DNA of 64,000 bases. Source: Haliclystus octoradiatus (taxonomy: Eukaryota > Cnidaria > Staurozoa > Stauromedusae > Haliclystidae). The stretch lies in NCBI GenBank assembly GCA_916610825.1, contig OU744446.1, forward strand, positions 4,783,001 through 4,847,000. Direction: 5' to 3'. This document shows positions 10,801 to 23,000 of the stretch, in pieces. A model generated the notes under the pieces. The model was not told the origin of the DNA and did not search any database. It saw only the letters and a program-made list of their open reading frames with translations. The translations under genes were made by a program, and so were the position numbers. How positions within the stretch are numbered: the stretch's first letter is position 1; each line of letters starts with the position of its first letter.

Positions 10801-11947
10801 ATGACTAAAATGGTGTTTTCTATTGAGTCAAACCTGTATATAAGGGCCACCTATTTATAGTGGTCAATTTATCTACCTCTCGTAGCTGACCGTCATATAC
10901 AGGTTCCACTGTATTCTACTCGACAATGTATGATTTTATTAGGGTCAGCACTTTTATATTCTCAACAATGATTGTCGATAAGCAAGGGGGTCAATACATA
11001 AATTCAGTGAAACCTGTATATAATGGCCATCTGCGAGAGGTAGATAAATTGACCACTATAGACAGGTGGCCTTTTTATACAGGTTTGATTCAATAGAAAA
11101 TTATATTTTAGACACTGCAAAAGCGACCACAATAGACAGGTGGTCGCTGTATAGAGGTGACCGTTATAACAGGTTTGATTGTAGTTGAACACTCAATAAC
11201 TAATACCACAAAACCGCTGGACTGTCTTTAACCTGTTAACTTCAGAATTGTCCAAGTCCAATTCCAAAACCCCTGGACTTGGAATTTTGAAAAGTTGGGA
11301 GACCTTTTTGATGTTGTGGTTGGGGTTCATCAGGTATTCCGCATGATGTCCCGCTAATGAATGGTATAGCCTATAGATGATGACAACCTTGGTGCATATA
11401 GCACGCACAGTCCTGGTTGGATAACAATATAATTGATTCATTTATCAATTCATGAGGCTAATCTCACATGTGTTTCGTCTCTGTCATGTTACTCATCAGA
11501 GACCTTTCGTAACTCGTCAGCTATTGCGCCAGAGTCCTGCTAACGAACGATGTAGATGATGACAACCTTAGTTCATATTGCAGTCTCGCTTGAGTGCCAA
11601 CGTGATTGATTAATCCATTGATAAGGTTGGTCTGCATGTGTTTACCTGTCAAGAGACTCATCAGAAACATTTCTGATGTGTGATGTTCATTCCAAGTGTA
11701 AATTAGTCAATGTACAATATTTAGATCTGTGTTTGATTTACGCAAATCACGGTGTTGCTTCATTCAAGCTCTTAAGCAATCACACTACGGTAAAATGTTT
11801 TGACAATTCCATAATATATTTTTATTCCAGGCTGGTATGATTAGTATGGCATTCTTGTCTAATATTGCAATATGGATACGAAGAAGAAAACTTGATTATT
11901 ATGCATATTCAAAATTACAAAAACAAATGTCAGATTCTGGCGTGTGA
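4844..11947 (+). CDS. JTB: JTB-like small type I membrane protein (five exons)
   Basis: Exons are 4844-4961, 5357-5430, 8767-8846, 9614-9647 and 11831-11947. All have GT-AG borders and compatible phases (1, 0, 2, 0), giving 140 aa; human JTB has about 146. Residues 1-22 form a signal peptide. The family hallmark CWLVEKFIVV (human CWLVEEFVV) follows, then SCKPC, then PECEKTGY (human PECGPTGY), then RKFWLFE (human RLFWKFE). A membrane segment spans about 104-116, followed by the basic tail IRRRKLDYYAYSKLQKQM. JTB proteins are membrane proteins linked to mitochondrial and cytokinesis roles in vertebrates; function here is by homology only. The last ectodomain Cys of the human protein (in SCR) is Val here (HVR). 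A Tigger-like pair, a SINE and a minisatellite fill the introns. The start is the first ATG in frame and begins the signal peptide. Confidence 0.88.
5431..7468. other. JTB intron 2, left part
   Basis: Intronic, AT-rich. It holds a short AT-dinucleotide run near 5645-5660 and the ATCCGA-rich repeat described separately. No exon-like frame is seen. Confidence 0.6.
6175..6300. repeat. ATCCGA/TCGGAT-rich repeat with a 22-bp perfect palindrome
   Basis: Multiple copies of ATCCGA and its complement are packed together. Positions 6238-6259 are a perfect palindrome centred on CCGATCGG. The same wording of motifs occurs in the MITE at 38430-38930, so this is probably a degraded relative. Confidence 0.6.
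7469..8300 (+). repeat. 59-bp minisatellite, about 14 tandem copies
   Basis: Each 60-base row of the sequence repeats the previous one shifted by a single base, so the period is 59 bp. Copies are essentially identical until the last unit, which reads GGCATT instead of GGTATT. Each unit contains the 11-mer AGCCTACTGGT twice, suggesting that an older, shorter unit was duplicated and then amplified. It lies inside JTB intron 2. Confidence 0.97.
8395..8727 (+). repeat. Degenerate pogo/Tigger-like MITE cluster
   Basis: Contains several diverged copies of the phrases CTATAGTGGTCA, AATCAACCCTGTATATAAAGG and CCATGTCTAAAATAATAT, which are shared with the sharper 177-bp elements elsewhere in the window. 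It looks like two overlapping or tandem copies. It ends just before JTB exon 3. Confidence 0.6.
8923..9294 (+). mobile_element. tRNA-derived SINE, copy 1
   Basis: The head resembles a tRNA, with an A box in GCTCAGATGGCAGAGC and a B box in GGTTCAAATCC. The body contains GTCAACTCAGCCTTGAC and AAATGAGTACCATCT. The 8-mer CAGAAAAT flanks it at 8915-8922 and 9295-9302. A second copy of nearly equal length and the same order lies at 54772-55145. It is in JTB intron 3. Confidence 0.8.
9950..10136. repeat. Foldback hairpin with arms of about 85 bp
   Basis: The left arm (from TTACCACATACTTGCCATG through TTTAGTAAA-type sequence to GTTGGGAGACAC) is mirrored by the right arm (GTGTCTCCCAAC to GCATGTGGTAA), with a short central loop around 10025-10055. 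It is probably a MITE and would form a strong hairpin in the JTB pre-mRNA (intron 4). Confidence 0.85.
10735..10911 (+). mobile_element. pogo/Tigger-like MITE, 177 bp
   Basis: Starts CAGTTAAACCTGTTATAACG and ends with CAGGTTCCACTG, flanked by TA on both sides (10733-10734 and 10912-10913). The CAGT terminus with TA duplication fits the Tc1/mariner superfamily. There is no coding capacity. Confidence 0.8.
11005..11181 (-). mobile_element. pogo/Tigger-like MITE, 177 bp, opposite orientation
   Basis: Same family and same length as 10735-10911, inverted and 93 bp away. Its 11161-11181 end reads ACCGTTATAACAGGTTTGAT. The two copies could pair with each other in the JTB transcript. Confidence 0.8.
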
Positions 11948-12229
11948 GCAATATATTATTAAAACATTTCTTACTAGATATTAAATATCCATTATTTATA
12001 TGTACAATGGTTTAATTCTATAGGTACAATGATGTACAATTTGTAAATATTTACCACTCAAAATCTCTAATATGAAACTTTCAACCTTATTACTTCTTCA
12101 GGTATAATTTTTCAAACTTTCAGATGTATTTATTACAAAAATTATGAGAATGTTAGTAAATGTTTTTACTTTAGCAATTTGTTCATAACAATTTCATTTT
12201 TAAAAATAATTTGTTTTGAATTTGCATCT

Positions 12230-12406
12230 AAGGGTGGCACCAGAGGACCAGGTGTGACTGCCCCTATCAGGGAAACCAAGAAAAAAAGTTTTGACTATTG
12301 TGGAAACGTTTGATCATTTTCAAACAGTTTACAAATATTTTGTTATAAATAATTCTTCTTCAGGGGAGTCAGCCCCCTTGTCGGGGAAATCCTGGTGCCA
12401 TCCCTG
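12230..12406. mobile_element. hAT-like MITE with 9-bp flanking repeat
   Basis: Ends are AAGGGTGGCACCAG and CTGGTGCCATCCCTG, imperfect inverted repeats of the CAGGG type usual in hAT elements. TTTGCATCT flanks both sides (12221-12229 and 12407-12415). A 283-bp downstream flank of JTB separates it from the stop codon. Confidence 0.75.
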
Positions 12407-12733
12407 TTTGCATCTACTATAAATATATGTGTCACAAATTTACAATCTGCAAGGCCTTCCCATGGGTTTTGAGAACTGATGCTAGACATTATCAGATGCT
12501 AGACAGTTTCTGAATTGCAGAGAGTCTGCAAGCAGGCTAGAGTACATCCAAATTTCTTCAAGTTTCAAATCGTACATTATATATATAGTTGAATTTATTT
12601 AAATGCACATATGATTGATTATAAAAGCGTAAAACCATAAATTTTGAAAAATCTTGAATTTCAATCAAGGTTTGAAAGTTTCTCTGAATGATAGCCTGTG
12701 TGCAGCTAAAATCTACTTTAACGAAAATGTTTC

Positions 12734-13074
12734 AGGGGCTATCCATAAAGTACTTACTCAGTTGATGGGGGTCCTACCAAAAGCGTACACCTGCGTATAG
12801 AGCTAGGGGTGTAAATTATCGAAGGTTTTACCCATCCTCGCTGTCTATGATTATAATAATTTTAATTATCAGTATATCGATTTTTATACAGGAAAGTTAA
12901 ATTACAAATTCCACATTGATGGGGAAAATTCCGTTTTTTTTTTAAAAGCACTTTCGGAAACAACAAGAACACCATTCGTAGAATTTTTGGGGGCTGCAAA
13001 ATTGTCAGTACGAACGCAGAAGGGGATAATCTAAAAGCGCACATTTACTGAGAATGTATTTTATGGATGCCCCT
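12734..13074. mobile_element. Small TIR element (AGGGGCTATCCATAAAGTAC type)
   Basis: The left end AGGGGCTATCCATAAAGTAC is mirrored by the right end GTATTTTATGGATGCCCCT. About 341 bp, non-coding. I could not assign a superfamily and saw no clear target duplication. Confidence 0.6.
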
Positions 13075-14000
13075 TAGTCTCCCCCTAATTTTCAGGAACA
13101 AATACTGATGGGGTCCAATCTGTAGTATGGCTGCATTGAATAAAGCAACCCATCAAAATGATATACTGACATACCAGATCGTAATTATTCGTTTTAGACA
13201 ATGGATATAATTTGAATAATCATAGTCTGTTTTGAAAATAATTCTTTGAAATTTTTATTTGAAAATAGAGATGTTGTTGTTGTTGACTTATTTGTCAAAA
13301 ATTCTGACTGGCAATTAAAGGGAAGTAAACTTCCACTTACATATTGCCGCAATTACATAATTTACAAATACATACAGAAATTACGAGATACAAAAAATTT
13401 AAATTGGTTATCAACTATAATTAATATATAAGATAACCATACTAATGGTCTTTTGACTATAGGAGTGTGAAAAAAGTTATACAATTTAGATTATTTTATT
13501 TTATTTGTATCCGTTTACCGCATTATGCACTGTACCGCATTATGCACTGTGCACATGCCAGTTAGATCGTGTTGATTGAGATGTTTTTAAAATGTTTGCA
13601 AAGTTTTTGATGTGACGATGGATTCAGGAAGGCAGTTCCACCAGGGGATGACGCGATTTGAAAATAGAGATGGACCATGTTTAGTTGCTGTTTTTTTTTT
13701 TGTTATATTAAACTGAATTGCATTTGACTGATTGCCAATATCTTGTGTATGTCATCGGAATGTTTTCTGTAATGACAACAGACTACACGATTTTAATGGC
13801 ATTTTTAATTATTGTCAAAGTCATTACGAAGCACGTTATCTATTGTCTGGGTTTAATTTAATTCAATTAATGTACTCTTAATTTGATTGCTGTCTAACTA
13901 AAATTCTATATACTTTATATATTCTCAATAGCAACCATAGAAACATATTAAAAATGCTGAATCTATTTCAAAAGCTAATTGTTAAATCTTTTTTAACGAG
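13075..14000. other. Intergenic DNA between JTB and RasGRF
   Basis: AT-rich, no recognisable gene. A 17-bp unit (ACCGCATTATGCACTGT) is duplicated in tandem near 13517-13550. Short frames here lack codon structure. Confidence 0.5.
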
Positions 14001-14499
14001 TCCAAAATCTTTTATATAAAATTCACGCTTGATCACATGTTCCATATTTCGCGCGCGATTTTCAAAGAATTACTGGGTATGATAAACAAAGTGTGATCAC
14101 GCTGCGGCACACTTCCGACAGGCAGTAAGCGAATGCCCGTATGTTAATCAAGCAGACATTGATTTTCTAGATGTCTCCAATGAAATACGGAAAATAGTAC
14201 TTCGCTGTTTGAAGTCATCCGGTGACAACTGTGACAAGTACGAACAGTGAAAAGACAGAAAATTTGACATGTTTTGAGTGCTAATTGGCGATAGCCCTTC
14301 TCAAAAGACAAACTCATTGTTTACTTCATTATTTTCTGAACATCAAACCATTACCGTGATCAAAGTGGAATAGCATTATCTCTCTTACAACTCTTGGATC
14401 AAAGTAACATTTCCGCATTTGAATTCTTTAAAGCAAACCTACATCGCTGGAGAGTTTAAAATTTTATCTTTTATAATTTTGATAACATACCGCCACGGT

Positions 14500-14658
14500 G
14501 AAATGTGCTATTTGCCTCCCACTGTTTGACGTACCTCAACCTCAAACATAAATTTTTCTCCCCAAGAGTAGCCTGCTGTGTTTCACTTGGTAAACGAAAG
14601 ATTGATTTTCTGATGTCTATACAATTTTTGATTTGATCCTCTTGGAATTTAATCTTCG
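14500..14658 (+). other. Candidate 5' untranslated exon of RasGRF
   Basis: The only near-perfect splice donor I noticed upstream of the RasGRF coding start on this strand is TCG|GTAAGTATTT, with the exon ending at 14658. The best acceptor before the start codon is TTTATTTCTAG, ending at 18575. Joining them would make a 3.9 kb first intron. The 5' end of this exon is not defined by anything I can see, so the start coordinate is nominal. Confidence 0.3.
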
Positions 14659-16498
14659 GTAAGTATTTGGATTTTATTTATTAGCATTTAATGTTTTGTT
14701 TCTATTGTTCAAAGATTTTTGAGTATATTTATCATTTGCGCTCTTTGCAAACCATGTGGCTTACAAAATCGTTTTCCTTGTTATCAAATAACATCTCTTT
14801 CCTTGTTTAGAAACTTGAAGTCTTATTAAAAGTGTATATCGTCATTTAACAATTATTATACTGATAATCAAATTGCATAAAATAAGATATTGAAATTAAC
14901 TTTGCCTTTCATTCACGCGCAAATTTTTGCTTGTAACATTTTGATTTTTATCTGTTGTCCAGTGTATGCATACACTTCCGTGCTAGTTAGACTATAGCTC
15001 CTGCTAAAAAACGGAACTTATTGTAAGATGGGATATTAATTGTACAAACTAAAACTATTTTCATTTTTCTTCAAAAACTTTTATAAATGATGCAGTTGAT
15101 TGTAAGCTATTTATTCACATTCTACCAATTACGTCTGAAAAAGTCACACTTTCTCAAACCATCAACATGTTTTCAGTTTGCTAATTATGCACTTTTATAA
15201 AGATGTACTTTATAATTTTAATTAATATTTACTTCATGTATTGTGGTTTTCTAAATCATAAAAGCGAAACTATTAAATGTACAATACATTAATTTGGTCT
15301 GCAAAAGCTATTTGGAGACAATTCATAATCCACTGGTGCAGTCAAGTCGTGTTTGCTTTTACACTTCACAAAATTATTATCAAAATCAGATTTATTGCAT
15401 TTTCAATAACCTATTCACTTGATTGTCGATTATGATTTATATATTATAAGCGTGCTTGTAGTATTTAATTCAAAATTCAGAACGAATTATGGTGTTATGA
15501 TTTTTTATTTTATGATTTGACAATGAAATTATATATTGTACTAGATAAATGATCGGATTGATATCAATTTATGATCTGAACTTTGTTGCATTTTAAAAAT
15601 TGTTTGTATCAAAGATTCAATTTAAATTCCTGTCTCTCGTGTAGGAGAAATGCTATAGTTTGCATATATAATGCCGACTTATGCCGACTTTATTTTCCGC
15701 ATTTTAATGCCGACTTTTTATGCGTCATTTTACGATTTGACATTTTCGATCATGGATTCGAAGATGACCCCTAAACAAAAGCCGACTATTTAATTGCTTT
15801 ACATTATTTAATTAAAAAATATATATATATATATATCTCGTTTTAATATTCATTAGTACACTGATGTAGACAAGGCTATATATAGCTATCAAATTAACTC
15901 TACTTGTGATAACAATTTTTATTTTTGAGTGTTGTTGTCCATAACATGAGTTGTTGTGCGGTGTAAACAAACAATTGTGTTGGTTAATGGGTAATCACAA
16001 ACTCGCTTTTCTTTCTTCCTGTTTCACCATTTGATATAATACATCTCTTTCTAAAGAAAATTGATATGTTTCGTGCATAAGTTTTCCAAGATTGGTGGGA
16101 AATACCACTTTGTCACAACTAGATAAAATTTATTTGAATGTCGACTACTCTATATTTCTAGCTGACTGTTCTGTATAGCATTAGCATCGCTTCTCAAAAA
16201 GATTAAACATGTCTACTGTATTCTATATTATTGATGTAAGTTATTTTGTAAGCACCATATACATAAAGTACACACACAGTCAATGTTCCAATACTTGACC
16301 CCCCCCTTATACACAACTGCACACTTTTTGACACCCCCCCCCCCCCCTAATCTGCACTCATGCTGGCTCTATTTTCACCATCCCCCTGTTTATAAATACA
16401 TTGTTTTGTTATTTGTTATGAATGTACTCTATGCTAAATGAAATTAAAACTTTAAAACACTTGATCTATACAAAGCAACAATCCAATTAATAACAACA
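14659..16498. other. AT-rich stretch upstream of the AAT arrays
   Basis: Contains a C-rich stretch (about 16300-16350, including a C run of 14 or so) and an AT dinucleotide run near 15820-15836. No gene is recognised. Confidence 0.5.
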
Positions 16499-16507
16499 AT
16501 GATAATG

Positions 16508-16660
<153 letters not shown>

Positions 16661-16819
16661 TGTCTATACTATTTGCGATATGCATTGCCCACTACTTCGG
16701 TAGTTTGAGCACTCTGGTATGGCACAGATGTTTTTTTCATGTGATGAATTTTTTCACCACATTTATAACTCATCTTGACTTTGGTTATATACTGAAGTCA
16801 TTTCCTTGTTCGCTCACTG

Positions 16820-16994
<175 letters not shown>

Positions 16995-17598
16995 AATGGT
17001 AACATACAATCTTAACATAGAAATAGAAGAGTGATGCTTCAAACGTATGTACCTAATTACTCTCCAAATTCTTCATCAAAATGTTTTAAAGGAGTATCAT
17101 TCCAATCACCTTGTTTTGATCTATCATCTATGTTTTTGACTGTTTCATTTCTGTTTTGCATTCTTGCAGTCTTTGCGGCTTTACGTCATAACTTGCTATT
17201 GTTCGCCAAAGATCTCCCCAAGGTTCTCCCCAATCCAACTCTGTCCACATACATTGATCCCAGCAACACGGCTAACTCATTGCTAGTACTACATAAAATA
17301 CAAAACTCAGGACAAAACTAAAATAAAATACAATACAGCACTAATATAGTAAGTAATAACATCATTTGGTAATAAAATATGTCAACAGATCTGTGAATGT
17401 TCTTCTCAGTTAATATTGAATATACTTTTTACCTTGACTATTCTGCTATAGAAATTGATCTTATTATATTAGCGGACTGATAATTGATAGAATCTAAAAT
17501 ATTTAAAGATTAGGTACAGAGATAATGAGGTGTGTATACATACCCTAATGAATAACATCCATCACGCATGCTTAGGGTCCGAAAAATCTGGAATCTTA

Positions 17599-18363
17599 GG
17601 CCTGGATTATACAGTGCGCTTTCGAGCGTGCCGTGCTTTCGAGCGCGCGCTTTTGAAAATGTCTAGTTATACAGCGAGCAGTCCTCAAAAGTTGTGTAAA
17701 AACTTCCAGTGAATTACATGATGACGTGTAAGAAAATATATCACAAGACTTTTGATTGACAAGTATACGCTTTTCGTGAAATAAATTTATTGCTTCAAAA
17801 AGTGATTTTTATCACAATTCGCCATCAAATAGTTGTGATTATCGTACAATGATAGTTTTTTAACCTACCATGGTCCTACAAATACAAGACAGTGGCTTAT
17901 ATCTAATCTGCAGAGCATATATATATAACCTTGTCTAATTAATACTATTTGAAAGTTTTCTCCTCTTCAATTGAGAAGTACAGATGCTCTGAGTAGTTTC
18001 CCTATTATTATTTTGTGGATTTCGATTATAATTCGAAAGAAAATCAATGTTTATTCATCTGTTTATTTGCAAATCGGAACTGTATCTAGGCAACGGCCGA
18101 GAAAAAGAGGCTAGACATTTCTTTCTCGACATCAACCCCCGGTTTTTACCAAATATGGTGAGAGGAATCCCTGGAATGTCGAAATGAAAGTTCGCCTTCA
18201 AGTGAAAGCACGCTCTTCCTATGCGAGCTTTCGATTTGGAGCGCGCCGTGCTAATGACAGCGAGCCGTGTCAAGTTAGACGGGCGCGCCGACAGCGAGCC
18301 AACTTTCAATTTACTGTAAACGAAAGCACGGCACGCTCGAAAGCGCGCTGTATAATCCAGGCC
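17599..18363. mobile_element. PIF/Harbinger-like MITE, 765 bp
   Basis: Ends GGCCTGGATTATACAG and its complement, extending to imperfect inverted repeats of about 45 bp rich in GCACGGCACGCTCGAAAGC. The 3-bp target duplication TTA flanks it (17596-17598 and 18364-18366), as usual for PIF/Harbinger. There is no transposase. Open frames at its right end are products of the GC-rich repeats. Confidence 0.75.
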
Positions 18364-18585
18364 TTAGTTTGACAATTATATCTTGAAAATATCAAGTTTC
18401 TCCTGAATCTGATCTAGCCGTCCTGGATCTATGATTCCAGGACTCATACTCTTGTTGGACCTTGCGTACCCTTCTGATATGATCCCCTCCCCCTTATTAA
18501 CTGATTACGTACTTTAATATATAATCTATTGTTCCTAACTGGATTATGATGATTTCATTGTTTGTTTATTTCTAGCTGAATCACA

Positions 18586-18630
18586 ATGGAGTTAGTAGCC
18601 AGAGCAAACTATATTGTTAATTCTAGTTGA
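18586..18630 (+). promoter_or_regulatory. Upstream ORF of 14 codons before RasGRF
   Basis: ATG in a good context (CACAATGG) opens a frame that stops at 18628-18630, 13 bp before the RasGRF ATG at 18644. If the acceptor at 18575 is used, this uORF is in the mature leader and could limit translation of RasGRF. Confidence 0.35.
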
Positions 18631-18643
18631 TATATTTAGCAAA

Positions 18644-20083
18644 ATGCGTCTTAACGAAATTCAATTCTACCACCTTGCAGCACAAGGTCGAGACCGTCCA
18701 AGGAAATGTGGTATATTATTAAAAAAGACAGGTAAAAAAACAACTGGAACTGCAGCAGAATTTCCTGGTATACGATGGCAGAAACGATATGCTGTCCTGC
18801 ATTACAATATGTTATTTTATTATGAAAATGAATTTGCATTAAAACCTCAAGGTCTAATTATGTTGGAAGGTACAGACTGTCACCGGATATTTTCCTATGA
18901 TAAAAAATTGGTGAGTATCATATATTTATTTCTATTAAAAGGAATATGTCAAAAGCAATTACAGTTCTAGTCATTCCAGGGGTAGAAAATGTTGGGACCA
19001 CTGGGACCAGTGGTCGCAGGCACAATTATCGAACAATAGAACTCCTGCAGACACATTTCTCTAAAGTTAAAAGTATTTTGAATCTATAAATAATGCATTA
19101 AGTTCATTAACGAAACCAAATATAAGAGTTGCATAAGGATGAAACTGATCAGTCAATTTAAAATTGCTTGACCAGGACAATTTCCGGTAGAATATTTACA
19201 GGCATTTTCAAGGCAAAATTGTCTGGTCGCAGGCATTGAAAAATGTTTTTGACCCCTGAGTCATTCAATCATGATAATAGAACAGTTATTCGATCATTTG
19301 CATCAGGTGGTCTGATTCCTTCTTTGCCTAACACTTTGCAAAGGATACAAGTCTCGATTACCAGCCATCAATTTTTGGCTCATGAAAGTAAGTGGGACTT
19401 TTGCAAATAGCAATTGTGACAGTATTGCTTTGAGAAAATGCCTGTACCACTCTTTTGATCTTGAGGAGTGATCTTTACGCTAAGAGCGAAATGTTCTTTA
19501 TTGATCTCAGCCGCAACACTAGCACAGAGTATCATATCATGATTAGTCTTTGGTTCCCACTAATTTGGTAGTCTCTTGTTCTTGGCTAATGCAATATGTG
19601 ATGTCACATTGCTAAGTCAGTGGAGAATCCTAATATACTTACCCAATTATTGTCTTAGTTTGGGTGTGGATTGGCGGGCAAAGCAGCGTCAGTCTTGTTC
19701 TTAGACTGATCGACTTGGTTCTTCTGTTATATACTTTGAAGGTGTTTGTTGCTTGAAGATCGTTAAATGGTTTTTGTATATCACAATGTCGATCGAACGA
19801 ATGAGGAAACCTTGTCAAGTATCTAAGTACTGCGCCCCCTCTCGATCACACCTTATCAACCGAGAATCCCCTTTGGCACCTTTATAAATATTTCTGCATT
19901 CTCGTTTCGATAGTGTAATTGTCTGTCTATTTCTTCTATCTACCACCTGTATGTCTGTGTTAAATTTCTATTGTAGTTTTGCTTTGTAATTGGTACACCT
20001 ATGCAAGAAAATAGACGTTTCATGTTTGCAACAGAATCAGAATATGATTGCAATGATTGGATAAAACATTTTTCTGAAGCAAG
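18644..20083 (+). CDS. RASGRF: RasGRF exons 1-2: N-terminal PH domain
   Basis: Residues about 15-125. Strands typical of a PH domain are seen ([37 protein letters not shown]), and exon 2 supplies [19 protein letters not shown] and the C-terminal helix with the invariant Trp in [11 protein letters not shown]. The intron between them is phase 0 and contains a hAT MITE. The PH domain targets the family to membranes. Confidence 0.92.
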
Positions 20084-23000
20084 GTGAATATTTTATTTTA
20101 TCTGTTGACAAAATGGTCTTCATTCATAATTATCCTTCAAAATCCAAGATCCTTTGACAACAATGATAATTATAGTAATGCAACACATTCTCATTTAATT
20201 TTCAAGTTAACCAATTATTTTGTCTGTAGTGGTGCTGCAATGTTAGAAAAACAGAAAAACCTGGCAGCAAACATTGATACGCTTGAAGCGCAATTGGCTC
20301 GTGAAAAAGCATCAAAAGGAAAATTACAAAGAGAATGCTCTGATCAATGGGCTCAAATTGCTCGTTTAAAGCTACAGGTGATGTTCAATATATCTTGTTC
20401 ATGGTTTGTATTGCAGAAATGACACAGGTGCTATAAATCACACGCCTAAAATGATCAAGGCGTGCTATCACGCATCATCAAATGATTGTTGTCAACATAA
20501 TTATCAGTTGTCATGGCAACACAAATTTATTCTTTTTAACATCACATTTGATAGTAATTCCTAACTCGGTGAAATGTAGCAAGTTTCTCCATTCAAATAA
20601 TTGTCCAGCAAGTTGAATTAAAAACATTGTAATAGTAGATTGTTGAAGTTCATTGAATAATAAATAATAACAAATAAAACAGGAAATTGAAATGAGATTA
20701 GAATATGGCATCAGAATTATCACTAAACTGAATTGCGAAAACAATCGAAATCAAAAAATATTAATAAATTATGTTAGGCTCGTATAGCGTGGTGTCGCAT
20801 TCAAATTTGATTATGATCAACAAATTTGGCTGTGCTTACTTCGATTCACTGTTACGTCAAATGCTAATAAATTATGTGCTTTGTATCTCTGTGATCTGAT
20901 AATTTCTCATCTGCATACAGGTTAGCAACTTGAAGTGTCAGAATCAGCGTAATTCGATTAGCTCAAATGGCTCAAGAGACAGCACCGGTACTAACGGTAG
21001 TAATAATAGCAATCCACCACTACCTAACTTTCCCGATAGTGATTACTCTGATAAAGATTGCAAACAGATTATAAAGGTGAGATGAGATGAGATTAGAATG
21101 TTCTAGATCGTGTATTCTTTTGAAGATAATAGAAATGGGTTCATTTAAAAATTTATTTTTCTTCAAATCATCAAACTCAAGATATTATAATAAAACCAAG
21201 ATAGTCAAAGTCAGATTTGTGTTTTAAAGTGTTTTAAACAGGCCATAATATTATCTTACCTTTGGGAAAATCAACCAAATGAAATTTTTTGCATCAAAAC
21301 AAGATGATCTTGTTTTTAAATTTGAATTATTCAATACTCGAGGATGCTGAATACATTTTATTTGGTTGATTTTCCCAAACGTAAGATAATATTATGGCCT
21401 GTTTAAAACTCTTTAAAACTCTGAAAAGTCTGAGTTAGACTATCTTGGTTCTAATATAGATAGATGTTTATTTAATCATGTAAAACACTTAATAATAATA
21501 ATTTACAAATCAACGTAGTTGAAAGTTAATTAGTGATACATGATAAGGTTAATCCCTGAAGCAATCAATGCTTGTTTATTTGGGATACCTGTAAATTTAT
21601 AAAATGATTAAAGAAATGTTATATTTAGATAATTTGTAAAATTTAAAACAACATTTAAATAAGAATAGTAAACAATGAGAATGATAATAATAGTAATATT
21701 AAATATGGCTAAATGAACAGAATAAATTATAAAATGTTTCAAATATACTATCTTGTCAAAATTAATGAGCATATTTTTCTTTCAGTTACAAGCGTTCATT
21801 AGAGGTTGGTCAGCTAGATGTCGTTGGAAAACATTAAAGGAGATGTTTATCATATCACCATATGCTGAAATCCTATCGCAAAGAAATTCTGTAAGTATAT
21901 GAATTCTATATTAACCTGCGCACAGTATTAATCACACCAATGTATCAATGTATAGACTATAGAAAGCCACAGACATTTATAATTTATAAGGTTCAGCAAA
22001 TTTATTAGCAGAAATTTGATAATAAAACGTATATGTAGTAGTTTAATACAATAACATTATATATATACCATTCTCTGTATATTCATATAACATCCGTTCA
22101 CGGACATCACATCAATAGCTTATCATTAATCTCAATATCAGACCAATATCATGAAGCATCTTCTCTGTACTGTAAACTATGGTTCTCACGTAATATAATT
22201 CATTCTGTGCAGGGTCCGATCAAATATTTTGCCTTCCGAGATCCAAAGATTTTCGAAGTGAAACCTTCAGATTTTTCTTCCGACATATAATGAGAAAATC
22301 GGCCTGCTATTGATTTCAAATATTGTCAATGCTCCATCCAGTTTAGATGTAAACTTGTAAGAGATCTTTCAGAGCTTGCAGTAAACATAAACAAACACTG
22401 ATAATCGATTTGTGAATGTACAAATAAGCTTCAAAAATCCAAAGGTTATATATTTTTTTAATTTTTAGTAGAAATCTTATTAAAAATGTTGATCATTTGC
22501 TGCCTTCGGATTTCAGCTCAGCCTTCCGCAATCTAGGATCGCAGGATCACAACTTTTATCAAACCCTGTTTCTGTGTTGCCAATTCTCGAATAAACCTCT
22601 AAACATTAGTTCTATCTTGTTTCTCAACAAATGCAGCCTTGGTGTAGTGGCTAGGGTGTTGGACCACGGCCCGCAGGGTCTCGGGTTCAATCCCTGTCCG
22701 AAGCACTATAGGTTGGCGTCAGGAAGGGCATCCGGCTATTAAACGCGCACAAGCTTCAAAATACTAACAAATTAGCCAACCACCCCGGTGAAAAAAAGCT
22801 GTAAGCTTACCCGGTTCGTGGAAAAATGATAAATACAAAAATAAAAAAAAATAAAAAATCAAAAAAAAATAAAAAATCAAAAAAAAATCGACTCATTCTC
22901 ATTATCATGCTTGTACAGTATTATGTCTACAAATACTTTCTAAATTTTGTTCAATTTCACTACCAACAACAAAACCATGCCATGAAAATTTCATGAAAAC

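Noticed and set aside
18614-18643. RasGRF starting at 18614
   Set aside because: That position is TTG and lies upstream of the family-matching N-terminus. The ATG at 18644 gives the conserved RLN start.
22640-22710. Second tRNA-like segment as a tRNA gene
   Set aside because: Embedded in a longer repeat with an A-rich tail and a truncated second copy; no cloverleaf.
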